Shown here in pieces: positions 46,628-54,433 of a stretch of DNA of 64,000 bases (its first letter is position 1; each line of letters opens with the position of its first letter). The DNA lies in contig CAVUMX010000001.1 of the NCBI GenBank assembly GCA_963742725.1, positions 2,790,001-2,854,000 on the forward strand, in the 5' to 3' direction. A model generated the notes under the pieces. It was not told the origin of the DNA and did no database searches. It saw only the letters and a program-made list of their open reading frames with translations. The position numbers were made by a program, and so were the translations under genes. This DNA comes from CAVVAL01 sp963742725 (GTDB taxonomy: Bacteria > Actinomycetota > Actinomycetes > Mycobacteriales > Cryptosporangiaceae).

Positions 46628-46687
46628 CGGAACTACGCTACTGGGCCTAACGCCTGGGTGGGGCGCTGGTTCCAGGGGGTGGCCGCG

Positions 46688-47053
46688 ATGGACCTTCGGT
46701 TTCGCCGGCGGCGCAAGCGCAAGAGCCTTGACTGCGACGTCTGTGACTGCGACGTCTGCGGGTGCGACCCGTTCCTGATGTTCATCCCGCTGCTGCGGAC
46801 GGTGCCGACCACGCTGCGCCCGCGCCCGTCCGTGACCGCGCCCGGCCGGGTCGGCCTCGCGGCGATCCGGGCGTACCAGGTGGCCGTGAGTCCGCACCTG
46901 CCGATCCGGTGCCGGTACACGCCCACGTGCAGCGCATACGGCGCCGAGGCCGTCCGCCGGTACGGGCTGAAGGTCGGCTCCCAGCTCGCCGCGGCCCGGA
47001 TCCGCCGGTGCGGCCACGATGTCCCGCACGGCACGCCGGACCCGCTGGTCTGA
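46688..47053 (+). CDS. yidD: YidD-family membrane protein insertion factor with Cys-rich N-terminus
   Basis: The C-terminal 75 residues match YidD: AIRAYQVAVSPHLPIRCRYTPTCSAYGAEAVRRYG, including the Cys pair. YidD helps YidC insert membrane proteins. Usually it sits between rnpA and yidC; here it is alone. The first 35 residues are extra: RFRRRRKRKSLDCDVCDCDVCGCDPFLMF, with five Cys alternating with Asp, which could bind metal. The ATG at 46688 was chosen for its position after a G-rich stretch. Confidence 0.85.
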   Translation: MDLRFRRRRKRKSLDCDVCDCDVCGCDPFLMFIPLLRTVPTTLRPRPSVTAPGRVGLAAIRAYQVAVSPHLPIRCRYTPTCSAYGAEAVRRYGLKVGSQLAAARIRRCGHDVPHGTPDPLV

Positions 47054-47126
47054 CGCGTCGTACTTGCCATCGGGGCGTCCGATCGGCGATCGTTCACCTG
47101 ACTGGGCCGTTCACGAGGAGGAATCC

Positions 47127-47324
47127 ATGGCGTCCGACACACGTCCGGCGAAGAAGCCGGGCAAGGGGAAGAACCCCGTGCCGAAGGACGGCTACCTGCC
47201 CGTGAACGAGATGCTCGGCGAATACCAGGGCGCCAACAGCCCGTTCGGCGACGAGGTCAAGTTCCCGCTGCCCGTCGAGTCGCTGCGCTACGTCCACCCC
47301 GACCCGGACGCGCCGACCCACTAA
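47127..47324 (+). CDS. small conserved-looking hypothetical protein (65 aa)
   Basis: MASDTRPAKKPGKGKNPVPKDGYLPVNEMLGEYQGANSPFGDEVK.., a basic N-terminal tail followed by an acidic or aromatic body (FPLPVESLRYVHPDPDAPTH). The start has a perfect GAGGAGG nearby. No domain is recognised; the lack of hydrophobic segments suggests a soluble protein, perhaps disordered at its start. Confidence 0.7.
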   Translation: MASDTRPAKKPGKGKNPVPKDGYLPVNEMLGEYQGANSPFGDEVKFPLPVESLRYVHPDPDAPTH

Positions 47325-48139
47325 CGCGCTTTCCACACAGCGCCCGCCCGCGCACCCCGCGCCGGCGGCGCCGCCTGCGCTTGCCTCCAGCCGGTACCCG
47401 AACCGGACTATTCGGGATGGCGTCCTGTAACCGGGCACCGGATACCCCGATAACCCCGACAGTTGGGCGAGGGTAGCTCGGCCGACCCGGCGGCGGGTGC
47501 TGTTCCGCCTGGTGGTTCGCCCCTCCGGCGCGGCCGCTTCGATCCGGACTTTCGCCGCACGCGTGCCTATAGCGGGCGCGCGCAGCCTGGCGAATCCCGA
47601 TGGTCCGGGTCGCAAATGGCGCCCGGTCGGCCCCGGGCGGCCCGCTCTGCGACCCAATTTCGAGCCGGCGTCGAGGCCGTGTGCCACCAGGTGGCACAGC
47701 CCCTCCGGTCGGACTATCCGAACTCGTACCACCCGCCCATTTCGTGTCATGTATTGCCCCGAAATATGTCCGGCTGCACTGATGGCGCTGTCGCCGCGCA
47801 CAGGCAATTTCGGCACCGAAAGAGCCCGTCCGCGCCCGGTTTGCTGCTTCTGTGCTCGTATTCCTGCTGGTAGTGGCTTCGTTCATGTCCTGTTCACCTA
47901 AAACCGTTTACCCAAGCTTCACTTGGTTTTCATCGCTCCTGGCGGTTCGCTGATCGACGTCGCCAACCGGACGCGGTCGGCGCCACCGAGCGGTCCGGCA
48001 CCCGCATCCAGCGGGCGGACCCACCCAGCGCGTGCCGGTAGGGCCGCGCTCCCAGACGCGGCGGCGCGTCGTCCTCACCCCCGGCAGCCAGCTTCGGCTG
48101 GCGAGTTCGGCGCGCCGTCGCCCCATACAGGAGACGAAC
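47325..48139. other. long intergenic region with a perfect palindrome (815 bp)
   Basis: No frame has both a ribosome binding site and convincing product. Base composition becomes more AT-rich from about 47700 on (GTATTGCCCCGAAATATG, ACCTAAAACCGTTTACCC), which looks regulatory. TGTGCCACC-A-GGTGGCACA (47680-47698) is a perfect 9-bp-arm palindrome. Related words GGACTATTCGGGA and GGACTATCCGAACTC recur near 47407 and 47711. Confidence 0.6.
47680..47698. promoter_or_regulatory. 19-bp perfect palindrome, operator candidate
   Basis: TGTGCCACC (47680-47688) and GGTGGCACA (47690-47698) around one central A. The size and symmetry fit a dimeric repressor site. No known consensus is matched with certainty. 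Confidence 0.5.
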
Positions 48140-48364
48140 GTGGACAACCACCATGGACCGTCCGATCAGGACGTCGCCGAGGCGCACCGCCTCGACGTGC
48201 TGCACAAGAAGTCGGCCGCGCACGACGCGTGCCTGTGGTGCCGTGAGGCCTGGCCGTGCCGGCACCGAGCCTGGGTTGACGAGGTCCTGGCCGTGATGGA
48301 TCGGCCCGCCCCGGACGACCCCGCCGATCCGTCCGCCAATGGCGAGCCCGGGGCGGACACGTGA
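48140..48364 (+). CDS. small CxxC protein, paralogue 1
   Basis: A 74-aa cytoplasmic protein: MDNHHGPSDQDVAEAHRLDVLHKKSAAHDACLWCREAWPCRHRAW.., acidic C-terminus. CLWC-x5-C-x-H may bind zinc. The block CxxCxxxWPC is shared with the next gene. AGGAG lies upstream of its GTG; the stop overlaps the next GTG (GTGA). Such proteins are common in filamentous actinomycetes; function unknown. Confidence 0.75.
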   Translation: MDNHHGPSDQDVAEAHRLDVLHKKSAAHDACLWCREAWPCRHRAWVDEVLAVMDRPAPDDPADPSANGEPGADT

Positions 48365-48651
48365 TCGCGCGCGTCGCCGAACCACCAGGCGGTCAACAGG
48401 ACGTGATGCTCTGGCAGGCCGCCAGGCGGATCCTCGAACGGCATCGCGTCCACTTGCGCCACGGCGCCCTGCCCGCGTGCGAGTTCTGCGGGGCGCCGTG
48501 GCCGTGCGAGCCATCCGATGTGGCGCAGCGCGCGCTGATCGTCGCCGGCCCGGCCCTCGGCCGCCGCGGCACCGTCTGGATCTACGTTTCCTCGGATGAC
48601 GCGGCCGGTGGGAGGGAGCACCATGACAGCCATGACGGTGGGGCCCGGTGA
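48361..48651 (+). CDS. small CxxC protein, paralogue 2
   Basis: A 96-aa protein with LPACEFCGAPWPCEPSDVAQRAL, the same C-x2-C-(A/E)-x-WPC pattern as paralogue 1. The N-terminal half (MLWQAARRILERHRVHLRHGAL) resembles an amphipathic helix. It is coupled to paralogue 1 and its 3' end overlaps the next start by 29 nt, so the three genes form a unit. Confidence 0.7.
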   Translation: MIARVAEPPGGQQDVMLWQAARRILERHRVHLRHGALPACEFCGAPWPCEPSDVAQRALIVAGPALGRRGTVWIYVSSDDAAGGREHHDSHDGGAR

Positions 48652-48778
48652 TGGCGCGTGGCGGGTGGACGACCTCGCGACGTTGCCGGGGCACGTGACC
48701 GGTGTGGTCGAGGCCAACCTCGACCGGCCGTTCCCCGTGACCGTCTCGGCCGCGCATCTCCTCGGCGTGACGGGGTGA
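48623..48778 (+). CDS. small hypothetical protein (51 aa)
   Basis: MTAMTVGPGDGAWRVDDLATLPGHVTGVVEANLDRPFPVTVSAAHLLGVTG; the ATG follows GGGAGGGAG. It overlaps the end of the preceding gene. The pattern (two short strands plus helices) hints at a small globular fold with no known motif. Accepted because of its strong ribosome binding site. Confidence 0.6.
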   Translation: MTAMTVGPGDGAWRVDDLATLPGHVTGVVEANLDRPFPVTVSAAHLLGVTG

Positions 48779-48800
48779 TAGGGCCACGTACGGTGTGTGC

Positions 48801-49460
48801 GTGGAACCCATCACGGTCGGTTTCGACCTGGACATGACGTTGATCGACAGCCGGCCAGGCATCGCCGCGGTGTATGCGGCGCTGGCGGAGGAGACCGGAG
48901 TCGCCGTCGACACCGCGGCGATCGTGTCGCGGCTCGGTCCGCCGATCGCGGTGGAGATGGCGAACTGGTTCCCGCCGGAGCGGATCGACGCGCTGGTCGA
49001 CCGGTACCGCCAGCACTACCCGACGCTGGCGGTCCGGGCGGCGCCGCTCCTCTCAGGCGCGGCCGAGGCGCTGGCCGCGATCAGGGCGCATGGCGGGCGG
49101 GTCGTGGTCGTGACCGGCAAGTACGGACCGAACGCGCAGATGCACCTCGACCACCTCGGCATCGAAGTCGACGGCCTGGCCGGCGAGCTGTGGGCGGAGG
49201 AGAAGGCGGTCGCTCTCCGGGAGTTCGGCGCCACCGTCTACGTGGGCGATCACGTGTCCGATCTGCGGGCGGCCGCGGCGGCGGATGCCTACGGGGTGGG
49301 CGTCGCGAGTGGTCCGATCACGGCGGACGAACTCCGTGCGGGCGGCGCGGACGTCGTACTGGACGACCTGGCGGCGTTTCCCGGGTGGTTCGACGGGTAC
49401 GTCCGGCAGGTGAACGGCTCGCGGAAACCGCCTTGCCCGTCCGACATATCGTCTGCGTAG
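48801..49460 (+). CDS. HAD-superfamily phosphatase
   Basis: A 219-aa haloacid dehalogenase-type hydrolase: motif I DLDMTLIDS (Asp9/Asp11), motif II VVVTGKY, Lys in EEKAVAL and motif IV YVGDHVSDL. The cap (residues 20-85) is of the phosphoglycolate-phosphatase class. Substrate unknown, perhaps a sugar phosphate. The GTG lies six bases after TACGGT (48789-48794). The stretch GGCCACGTACGGTGT before it is repeated before glpD. The last residues (KPPCPSDISSA) look non-conserved. Confidence 0.88.
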   Translation: MEPITVGFDLDMTLIDSRPGIAAVYAALAEETGVAVDTAAIVSRLGPPIAVEMANWFPPERIDALVDRYRQHYPTLAVRAAPLLSGAAEALAAIRAHGGRVVVVTGKYGPNAQMHLDHLGIEVDGLAGELWAEEKAVALREFGATVYVGDHVSDLRAAAAADAYGVGVASGPITADELRAGGADVVLDDLAAFPGWFDGYVRQVNGSRKPPCPSDISSA

Positions 49461-49579
49461 TCGCCGGCGATCACGGCCACACCGTTGGCCCGTGATCGCC
49501 GCATCGCTAGCCTTGTCTGTTGGGGCTGGCTGTCCCACCGCTACGGTCCATCACGCCTGCGATCAGATCAGAGGTCAAC

Positions 49580-49966
49580 GTGCCCACCGGCAAGGTCAAG
49601 TGGTTCGACGTGGAGAAGGGCTTCGGCTTCCTGTCCCGGGACGACGGCGGCGACGTCTTCGTCCACAAGGGTGCCCTGCCTCCGGGAGTCACGGAACTCA
49701 AGCCGGGTGCCCGGGTGGAGTTCGGCGTCGCCGAAGGCCGCAAGGGTGAACAGGCGCTCTCCGTGAAGCTGCTCGACCCGATCCCGTCGGTCGTGGCGGC
49801 GCACCGCAGGCCCGCCGAGGAACTGCACGGCATGGTCGAGGACATGATCAAGGTGCTCGAAGCGAAGGTCCAGCCCGACCTGCGGCGCGGTCGCCACCCC
49901 GACCGGAAGACCGCGCGCAAGATCGCCGAGATGGTGCACGCGGTCGCCCGGGAGCTGGAAGTCTAG
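49580..49966 (+). CDS. cold-shock domain protein with a C-terminal helical extension
   Basis: A 128-aa protein. Residues 1-65 are a cold-shock domain (KVKWFDVEKGFGFLSRDDGGDVFVHKGALP). About 60 further residues, rich in charged helices (HGMVEDMIKVLEAKVQPDL), form an extension not seen in ordinary CspA. The GTG follows AGAGG. Its stop overlaps the convergent small gene by four bases. It may be a specialised RNA-binding protein in actinobacteria. Confidence 0.88.
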   Translation: MPTGKVKWFDVEKGFGFLSRDDGGDVFVHKGALPPGVTELKPGARVEFGVAEGRKGEQALSVKLLDPIPSVVAAHRRPAEELHGMVEDMIKVLEAKVQPDLRRGRHPDRKTARKIAEMVHAVARELEV

Positions 49967-50247
49967 GACCAGTGCATGCCGGGGAACGGGCGTTCGTTGG
50001 GGTCAACGGCCGTCCACACCCTACTGACGTGCTTGGTGCCGGTCGTCTTGTCAGGGACGTCCAGTTCGGTGATCTGCGCCCACTGGGCGAGGGTGAATCC
50101 GCCGTCGAGGGCGGCTTCGAACTCGGCCATGAACCAGGGCAGGTCACCTGACTTGACGCTGGCGGCCAGCGCCAGGATCGTGCCGGAGTCCATGTTCTTG
50201 CAGCTGGTGCTGAGCTGGGTGATGAGTCTCGGGCTCACCTTGGTCAT
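49963..50247 (-). CDS. hypothetical protein (94 aa)
   Basis: MTKVSPRLITQLSTSCKNMDSGTILALAASVKSGDLPWFMAEFEAALDGGF.., a helical soluble protein with a Trp-rich end (AQWAQITEL, VSRVWTAVDP, GMHWS). ATG chosen because GGGGAG lies 8-9 bases before it; two GTG codons lie just upstream. No family recognised. It is not clearly coupled to mqnD. Confidence 0.6.
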   Translation of the reverse strand: MTKVSPRLITQLSTSCKNMDSGTILALAASVKSGDLPWFMAEFEAALDGGFTLAQWAQITELDVPDKTTGTKHVSRVWTAVDPNERPFPGMHWS

Positions 50248-50283
50248 CACGGTCACTCCCCGTTGGTTGGGTTCGAACAGCGC

Positions 50284-51141
50284 CTACGGTGCGCCTGTTC
50301 GTTGCTCAGCGCTGCCGCCCCGTCGGAACTCCGACAGATCGAGGGGTGGCGTCAGGCCGGCTGACGCCGCTCGGCTCAGCAGGGCGTCGGCGGCGGCGAG
50401 CCCGGCGGAGCCCAGGTCGGCGGTGAAGTCGTTGACGTACAGCGCGATGTGCGCGTCGGCGACGTCCCGGTCCATCTCCTGAGCGTGTTCGGCGACGTAA
50501 GGCCTGGTCGCGTCGGGGTTGGCCCAGGCGGACCGCACGGACGTCCGGATCCAGCCGGCCAGTTCGTCGTGCGGCACGGTGAGGTCGCGGCGGGCGAGGA
50601 TCGCGCCTAGCGGGATCGGCAGCCCCGTCTCGCCCTCCCACCAGTCGCCCAGGTCCGCGACGGCGTGCAGCCCGTACCGCTGGTAAGTGAAGCGAGCCTC
50701 GTGGATCACCAGCCCGGCGTCGACGACCCCGTCCCGGACGGCCGGCATGATCGTGTCGAACGGCATGACCCGGATGTCGCCCGGCGCGAACCCGGCGGAC
50801 CACAGCCGGAACAGCAGGTAGGCGGTCGTCCGTTCGCCAGGCACGGCCACGGTCGCGCCCGGAGCCAGGGACGAACCCCTGGTGAGGACGAGCGGCCCGC
50901 AGCCCCGGCCGAGCGCGCCGCCGCACGGCAGGAGCGCGTACTTGTCGAGCAGCCACGGCAGCGCCGCGTACGACACCTTCACGACGTCGAACCCGCCATG
51001 CTCGGCGGCGGTGTTGGTCACGTCGACGTCCGCATACGTGACGTCGACGGGCGGCGCGCCGGGGACGAGCCCGTGCACGAGCGCGTGGAAGACGAACGTG
51101 TCGTTCGGGCAGGGCGAGAACGCCAGGGACAGCGGCTTCAC
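50284..51141 (-). CDS. mqnD: 1,4-dihydroxy-6-naphthoate synthase (menaquinone, futalosine route)
   Basis: A 285-aa enzyme converting cyclic dehypoxanthine futalosine to 1,4-dihydroxy-6-naphthoate. The MqnA/MqnD periplasmic-binding-protein fold is clear: LAFSPCPNDTFVFHALVHG, KVSYAALPWLLDKYALLPCGGALGRGCGPL, and LGDWWEGETGLPIPLGAI. The CPNDTF segment identifies MqnD rather than MqnA. The GTG start overlaps mqnB (GTGA). Confidence 0.93.
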   Translation of the reverse strand: MKPLSLAFSPCPNDTFVFHALVHGLVPGAPPVDVTYADVDVTNTAAEHGGFDVVKVSYAALPWLLDKYALLPCGGALGRGCGPLVLTRGSSLAPGATVAVPGERTTAYLLFRLWSAGFAPGDIRVMPFDTIMPAVRDGVVDAGLVIHEARFTYQRYGLHAVADLGDWWEGETGLPIPLGAILARRDLTVPHDELAGWIRTSVRSAWANPDATRPYVAEHAQEMDRDVADAHIALYVNDFTADLGSAGLAAADALLSRAASAGLTPPLDLSEFRRGGSAEQRTGAP

Positions 51142-51776
51142 CGGACGATCTCCTCCACGGCCGGGCCGAGGGCGTCGAACGCCGCCGGGAAGTTCCAGGT
51201 GGACGGGTCGCGGCGGCCGATCAGGTTGCTCACCGTCCGGACCTCGGCCCAGGGCACGCCGTGCTCGGTCGCCGCCCAGGCCACGCCGTAGCCCTCCATC
51301 GCTTCGGCGACGGCATCCGGATGGGCAGCAGCCAACGCGAAGGCGCGTGCATCGGTGCCGGTCATGGTCGCGACCGTCAGGATGGTGCCGACGCGTGCCC
51401 CAGGCAACGACAGGGCCTCAGCCGACAGGGGTGCCCCGCCAGACAGGCCGAGGCCCGCGAGGTCGAGGAAGCCAGCGTCCGTCCCGGCGCCCAGGTCGGC
51501 GAACGTCGACGTCTTGGCGACGACCACCTCGCCGATCGTGGCTCGTCCGGAGAAACCGCCCGCGATTCCGGCCGAGATCACGACCCGCGGCGAAATCAAA
51601 GACAGCAGCCGGCTCGTCGCCACCGCGGCGGCCACCGGCCCGACCCCACCGGCGGCGACGATCACGTCACCGGCGACGACCGCGCCGTACGGGAGCGAAG
51701 GATCAGGCACAGCGCCGAGCCGCGCCGCCGCCGCATCACGTTCGGCGGCGACGGCGGTAACGACCAGAACGGTCAA
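51138..51776 (-). CDS. mqnB: futalosine hydrolase
   Basis: A 212-aa nucleosidase of the phosphorylase/MTA-SAH nucleosidase fold, cleaving futalosine to dehypoxanthine futalosine and hypoxanthine. Motifs: VVTAVAAERDA, SPRVVISAGIAGGF (G-loop), and EAMEGYGVAWAA, the purine-nucleoside Glu/Met active site; RTVSNLIGRRDPSTW at the end fits MqnB. The likely start is TTG at 51776, since the TTGA overlap with the lipoprotein stop mirrors the coupling between genes here. Confidence 0.9.
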   Translation of the reverse strand: MTVLVVTAVAAERDAAAARLGAVPDPSLPYGAVVAGDVIVAAGGVGPVAAAVATSRLLSLISPRVVISAGIAGGFSGRATIGEVVVAKTSTFADLGAGTDAGFLDLAGLGLSGGAPLSAEALSLPGARVGTILTVATMTGTDARAFALAAAHPDAVAEAMEGYGVAWAATEHGVPWAEVRTVSNLIGRRDPSTWNFPAAFDALGPAVEEIVR

Positions 51777-52234
51777 CTCACGTCCGCGTCGACGAGGGTG
51801 AACTCCCAGAACCCGCTGGTCTCGCCCATGCCGGGGCCCTCGGGCAGCGCGACGACCTGGAGTTCGATCGTGCCCTTCTCGGGGAAGGAGGGCGAGATCC
51901 GGAAGACGCTCTTGTCCTTCTGGACCGGCCCGGGAACGACGGTCTGCCCGTCGACGATCCGGACGAACCAGCCGCGTTCCTTGACCTGCTGCGGCACCTC
52001 GATCATCACCATCGCGCCGTTGCGGACGTCGACCCGCGTGGGCGACTCGTCCTCCTCGCGGCACGATCCGGCGGCGAGGTACGCCTGCCCTTCGAAGCAC
52101 CAGAGCGCGGCGCCGGCCTGGAAGAACTCGCCGTCCGCGTAGGCGCCGACCTCGGGCAGGGGCCGTTCGCAGCCTGCGAGGAGGCCGAGGCCGAGGGCCG
52201 CGGCGGCCAGGGTCGCGGTACGACGGGCGAGCAT
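51773..52234 (-). CDS. lipoprotein (153 aa)
   Basis: MLARRTATLAAAALGLGLLAGCERP: signal peptide ending in lipobox LLAGC (about Cys22). The mature domain of about 130 residues is beta-rich and ends in FWEFTLVDADVS; two Cys (ALWCFEG, AGSCREE) may pair. GAGGAG lies six bases before the ATG. It overlaps mqnB by four bases, although no role in menaquinone synthesis is evident; the coupling may be chance. Confidence 0.82.
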   Translation of the reverse strand: MLARRTATLAAAALGLGLLAGCERPLPEVGAYADGEFFQAGAALWCFEGQAYLAAGSCREEDESPTRVDVRNGAMVMIEVPQQVKERGWFVRIVDGQTVVPGPVQKDKSVFRISPSFPEKGTIELQVVALPEGPGMGETSGFWEFTLVDADVS

Positions 52235-52261
52235 GCACAACTCCTCTACGCAGGGCAGACC

Positions 52262-53563
52262 TCAGGCTACCGGCCGGGGCTCCGCCTGCTTGACGTGGAG
52301 TGACCAGAGCCACGCCCCGACGCGGGCCGCCGCCAACGTCATCCCGACCGTCGCCACCAGCAACCCCCAGGGCCCGGACAGCGGGATCAGGCCGATCGCG
52401 CCGCCGAGGACGAACGCGATCTGGAGCATCGTCTCGGAGTGCGCGAACGCGCTGGCGCGGTGCTCGTCCGGCAGCCGTTCCTGGATCACCGCGTCCACGC
52501 CGAGCTTCGCGAGCCCGGTCGCGGTCGCGACGACGAACGCCAGCACGATCGCGGCCGGCAGGCTGTATCCGGCGGCGGCACCGAGGCAGGCGACCGCCGC
52601 GACGCAGAGGCCGACCGTCTGCACGACGAGCGGGTGGTGCAACCGCACGCGTGTTCCGACGATCGTGGCGGCGAAGGACCCGGCGCCGAGCGCGCCGAGG
52701 ATCAGACCGAGCGCGACGGGCTCCGGTACGCCGAATGAGTCCTCGCGGGTGCGGAACGCGAAGAACAGCGTGAGGAACCCGTATAGCGCACGCAGCGAAC
52801 CCGTGGCGGTGACCGCCGCCCAGACGGGGGTGTCGAAGAGGCGGCGCGTCTTGTGCCCCGTCCGCTGGAAGATTCGGGGTGGGGTTTCGGGCTGGTCGGA
52901 GTCGACGTGGTCGGGCAGCCGCAACGCGATGACCATGCCGATCGCGAACACCAGGGCGGCGGCGCGCAGGGTCCACTCGGGCCCGAACGTGGCCAGTCCC
53001 AGGCCGGCCGGGACAACCACCGCGCCCGCGAGCGTCCCGAACAGGGAGCCCCGCGCGTTGGCGGCGACCAGCGTCAGCCCTTCCGGGAGCATGCGGGGGA
53101 CGGCCGCGCCTCGGGCGACGCCGTAGGCCCGCGACATCACGAGGACGGCGAACGCGGCCGGGTACAGCGCCCAGGAGTCCATGCGCTCGGAGATGAGGTA
53201 CGCGAGGAAGCCGCGCGCCAGCATGGTCGTGGCCAGGGCGTACCGGCGGCCGTGCCGGAAACGGTCGAGCACGGGCCCGACCATCGGCGCGAGCAGCGCG
53301 AACGGGGCCATCGTGACCAGCAGGTACAAGGCAACGCGGGTACGGGCCTCGCCGACGGGCACGGTGAAGAAGATCGTGCCGGCCAGCCCGATCGCCACCA
53401 GGGCGTCGGCGGCGACCGAGGCCGCGTGCAGCTCGAACATCCGGTGCATGCCGGTCTCGGCGGCGCCGTGCGCGTCCCGGACCCGCCGGACCCGTCCCCA
53501 GGCCCAGCCGTAGGCGCCGGCGAGGCTCGCGATCAGGGCACGGAGGTGGGACACACCCACCAT
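52262..53563 (-). CDS. MFS transporter
   Basis: A 433-aa permease with about twelve predicted helices. The N-terminal cytoplasmic region (VRRVRDAHGAAETGMHRMF) is followed by helices with LAPMVGPVLDRFRHGRR (MFS loop-2 motif) and YGVARGAAVPRML. The centre carries a hydrophilic loop (LPDHVDSDQPETPPRIFQR). Loop motif after helix 8 and the end (WLWSLHVKQAEPRPVA) complete it. Substrate unknown, possibly a drug or metabolite. It is divergent from the DUF3027 gene. Confidence 0.85.
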   Translation of the reverse strand: MVGVSHLRALIASLAGAYGWAWGRVRRVRDAHGAAETGMHRMFELHAASVAADALVAIGLAGTIFFTVPVGEARTRVALYLLVTMAPFALLAPMVGPVLDRFRHGRRYALATTMLARGFLAYLISERMDSWALYPAAFAVLVMSRAYGVARGAAVPRMLPEGLTLVAANARGSLFGTLAGAVVVPAGLGLATFGPEWTLRAAALVFAIGMVIALRLPDHVDSDQPETPPRIFQRTGHKTRRLFDTPVWAAVTATGSLRALYGFLTLFFAFRTREDSFGVPEPVALGLILGALGAGSFAATIVGTRVRLHHPLVVQTVGLCVAAVACLGAAAGYSLPAAIVLAFVVATATGLAKLGVDAVIQERLPDEHRASAFAHSETMLQIAFVLGGAIGLIPLSGPWGLLVATVGMTLAAARVGAWLWSLHVKQAEPRPVA

Positions 53564-53623
53564 CGTTGCCTATGTCCGGTACTGGGTGCGCACATGTGCC
53601 CGTCCGTGAGCAAGAATGGCGGG

Positions 53624-54433
53624 GTGAGCCCCACAATCGCCGCCCGTACCGACGCCATCTGCGCTGCCGCCGTGGATGTCGCCCGCACCGCGGCCACGGA
53701 TGTCGCCGGCGACCAAGTTGGCGAGCACCTCGGGGTGCGCGCCGAGGGCGATCGGGTGGTGACCCACCGCTTCGCCGCCATCCAGCCGGGATACCGGGGC
53801 TGGCACTGGTCCGTCACGATCGCCCGCGCGCCCAGGGCCAAGCACGTCACGATCAGCGAGATCGCCCTGCTACCGGGGGCCGAGTCGGTCCTGGCGCCCG
53901 AGTGGGTGCCGTGGAGCGAGCGCCTGCGCCCCGGCGACCTCGGCATCGGCGACCTGCTGCCCACGGCACCGGACGACGACCGGCTCGCCCCCTCGTACGT
54001 CCTGTCGGACGACGACCAGGTCATCGAGGTCGACCGCGAGCTGGGCTACGGCCGGGTCCGGGTGATGAGCCGGCTGGGTCGCGAGGAGCTGGCGCAGCGC
54101 TGGTACGACTCGGAGGCCGGCCCTGGCGCGCCGCTGGCGAAGGCCGCCCCGGCGACCTGCGGTACCTGCGGCTTCTACCTTCCGCTCGGCGGTTCGCTGC
54201 GCGCGATCTTCGGCGCCTGCGGCAACATCTTCGCTCCGGACGACGGCCGCGTCGTCAGCGCCGACCACGGCTGCGGCGCGCACTCGGAGGCGCTGGTCGA
54301 GCCGGTGCCGGCCGCCCAGATCGCCCCCGTCGTGCTGGACGACGACGCCGAGCTGGAACTGGTCAGCACGGTCGAGCACGAGCCGGGGTCGGTCGAGGAC
54401 ACCGCCGAGTCCGAGCCCTTCGGCCACGGGTGA
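53624..54433 (+). CDS. DUF3027 family protein with Cys/His cluster
   Basis: A 269-aa cytoplasmic protein MSPTIAARTDAICAAAVDVARTAATDVAGDQVGEHLGV.. The DUF3027 core WHWSVTIARAPRAKHVTISEIALLPG and VPWSERLRPGDLGIGDLL is followed by CGTCGFYLPLGGSLRAIFG, ACGNIFAPDDGRVVS and HGCGAH, a likely zinc site. The start at 53624 (GTG) is preferred because AAGAAT lies six bases before it; a GTG 18 bases upstream is possible. It overlaps the sacsin-like gene (GTGA). Confidence 0.82.
   Translation: MSPTIAARTDAICAAAVDVARTAATDVAGDQVGEHLGVRAEGDRVVTHRFAAIQPGYRGWHWSVTIARAPRAKHVTISEIALLPGAESVLAPEWVPWSERLRPGDLGIGDLLPTAPDDDRLAPSYVLSDDDQVIEVDRELGYGRVRVMSRLGREELAQRWYDSEAGPGAPLAKAAPATCGTCGFYLPLGGSLRAIFGACGNIFAPDDGRVVSADHGCGAHSEALVEPVPAAQIAPVVLDDDAELELVSTVEHEPGSVEDTAESEPFGHG

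Noticed and set aside
47257..47886. Minus-strand open frame of 209 codons across the long gap
   Set aside because: No ribosome binding site; Arg/Gly/Pro-rich product typical of GC-rich antisense frames.
47463..47901. Overlapping plus-strand frames in the same gap
   Set aside because: Two frames of similar quality overlap, neither has a start signal or a recognisable product.
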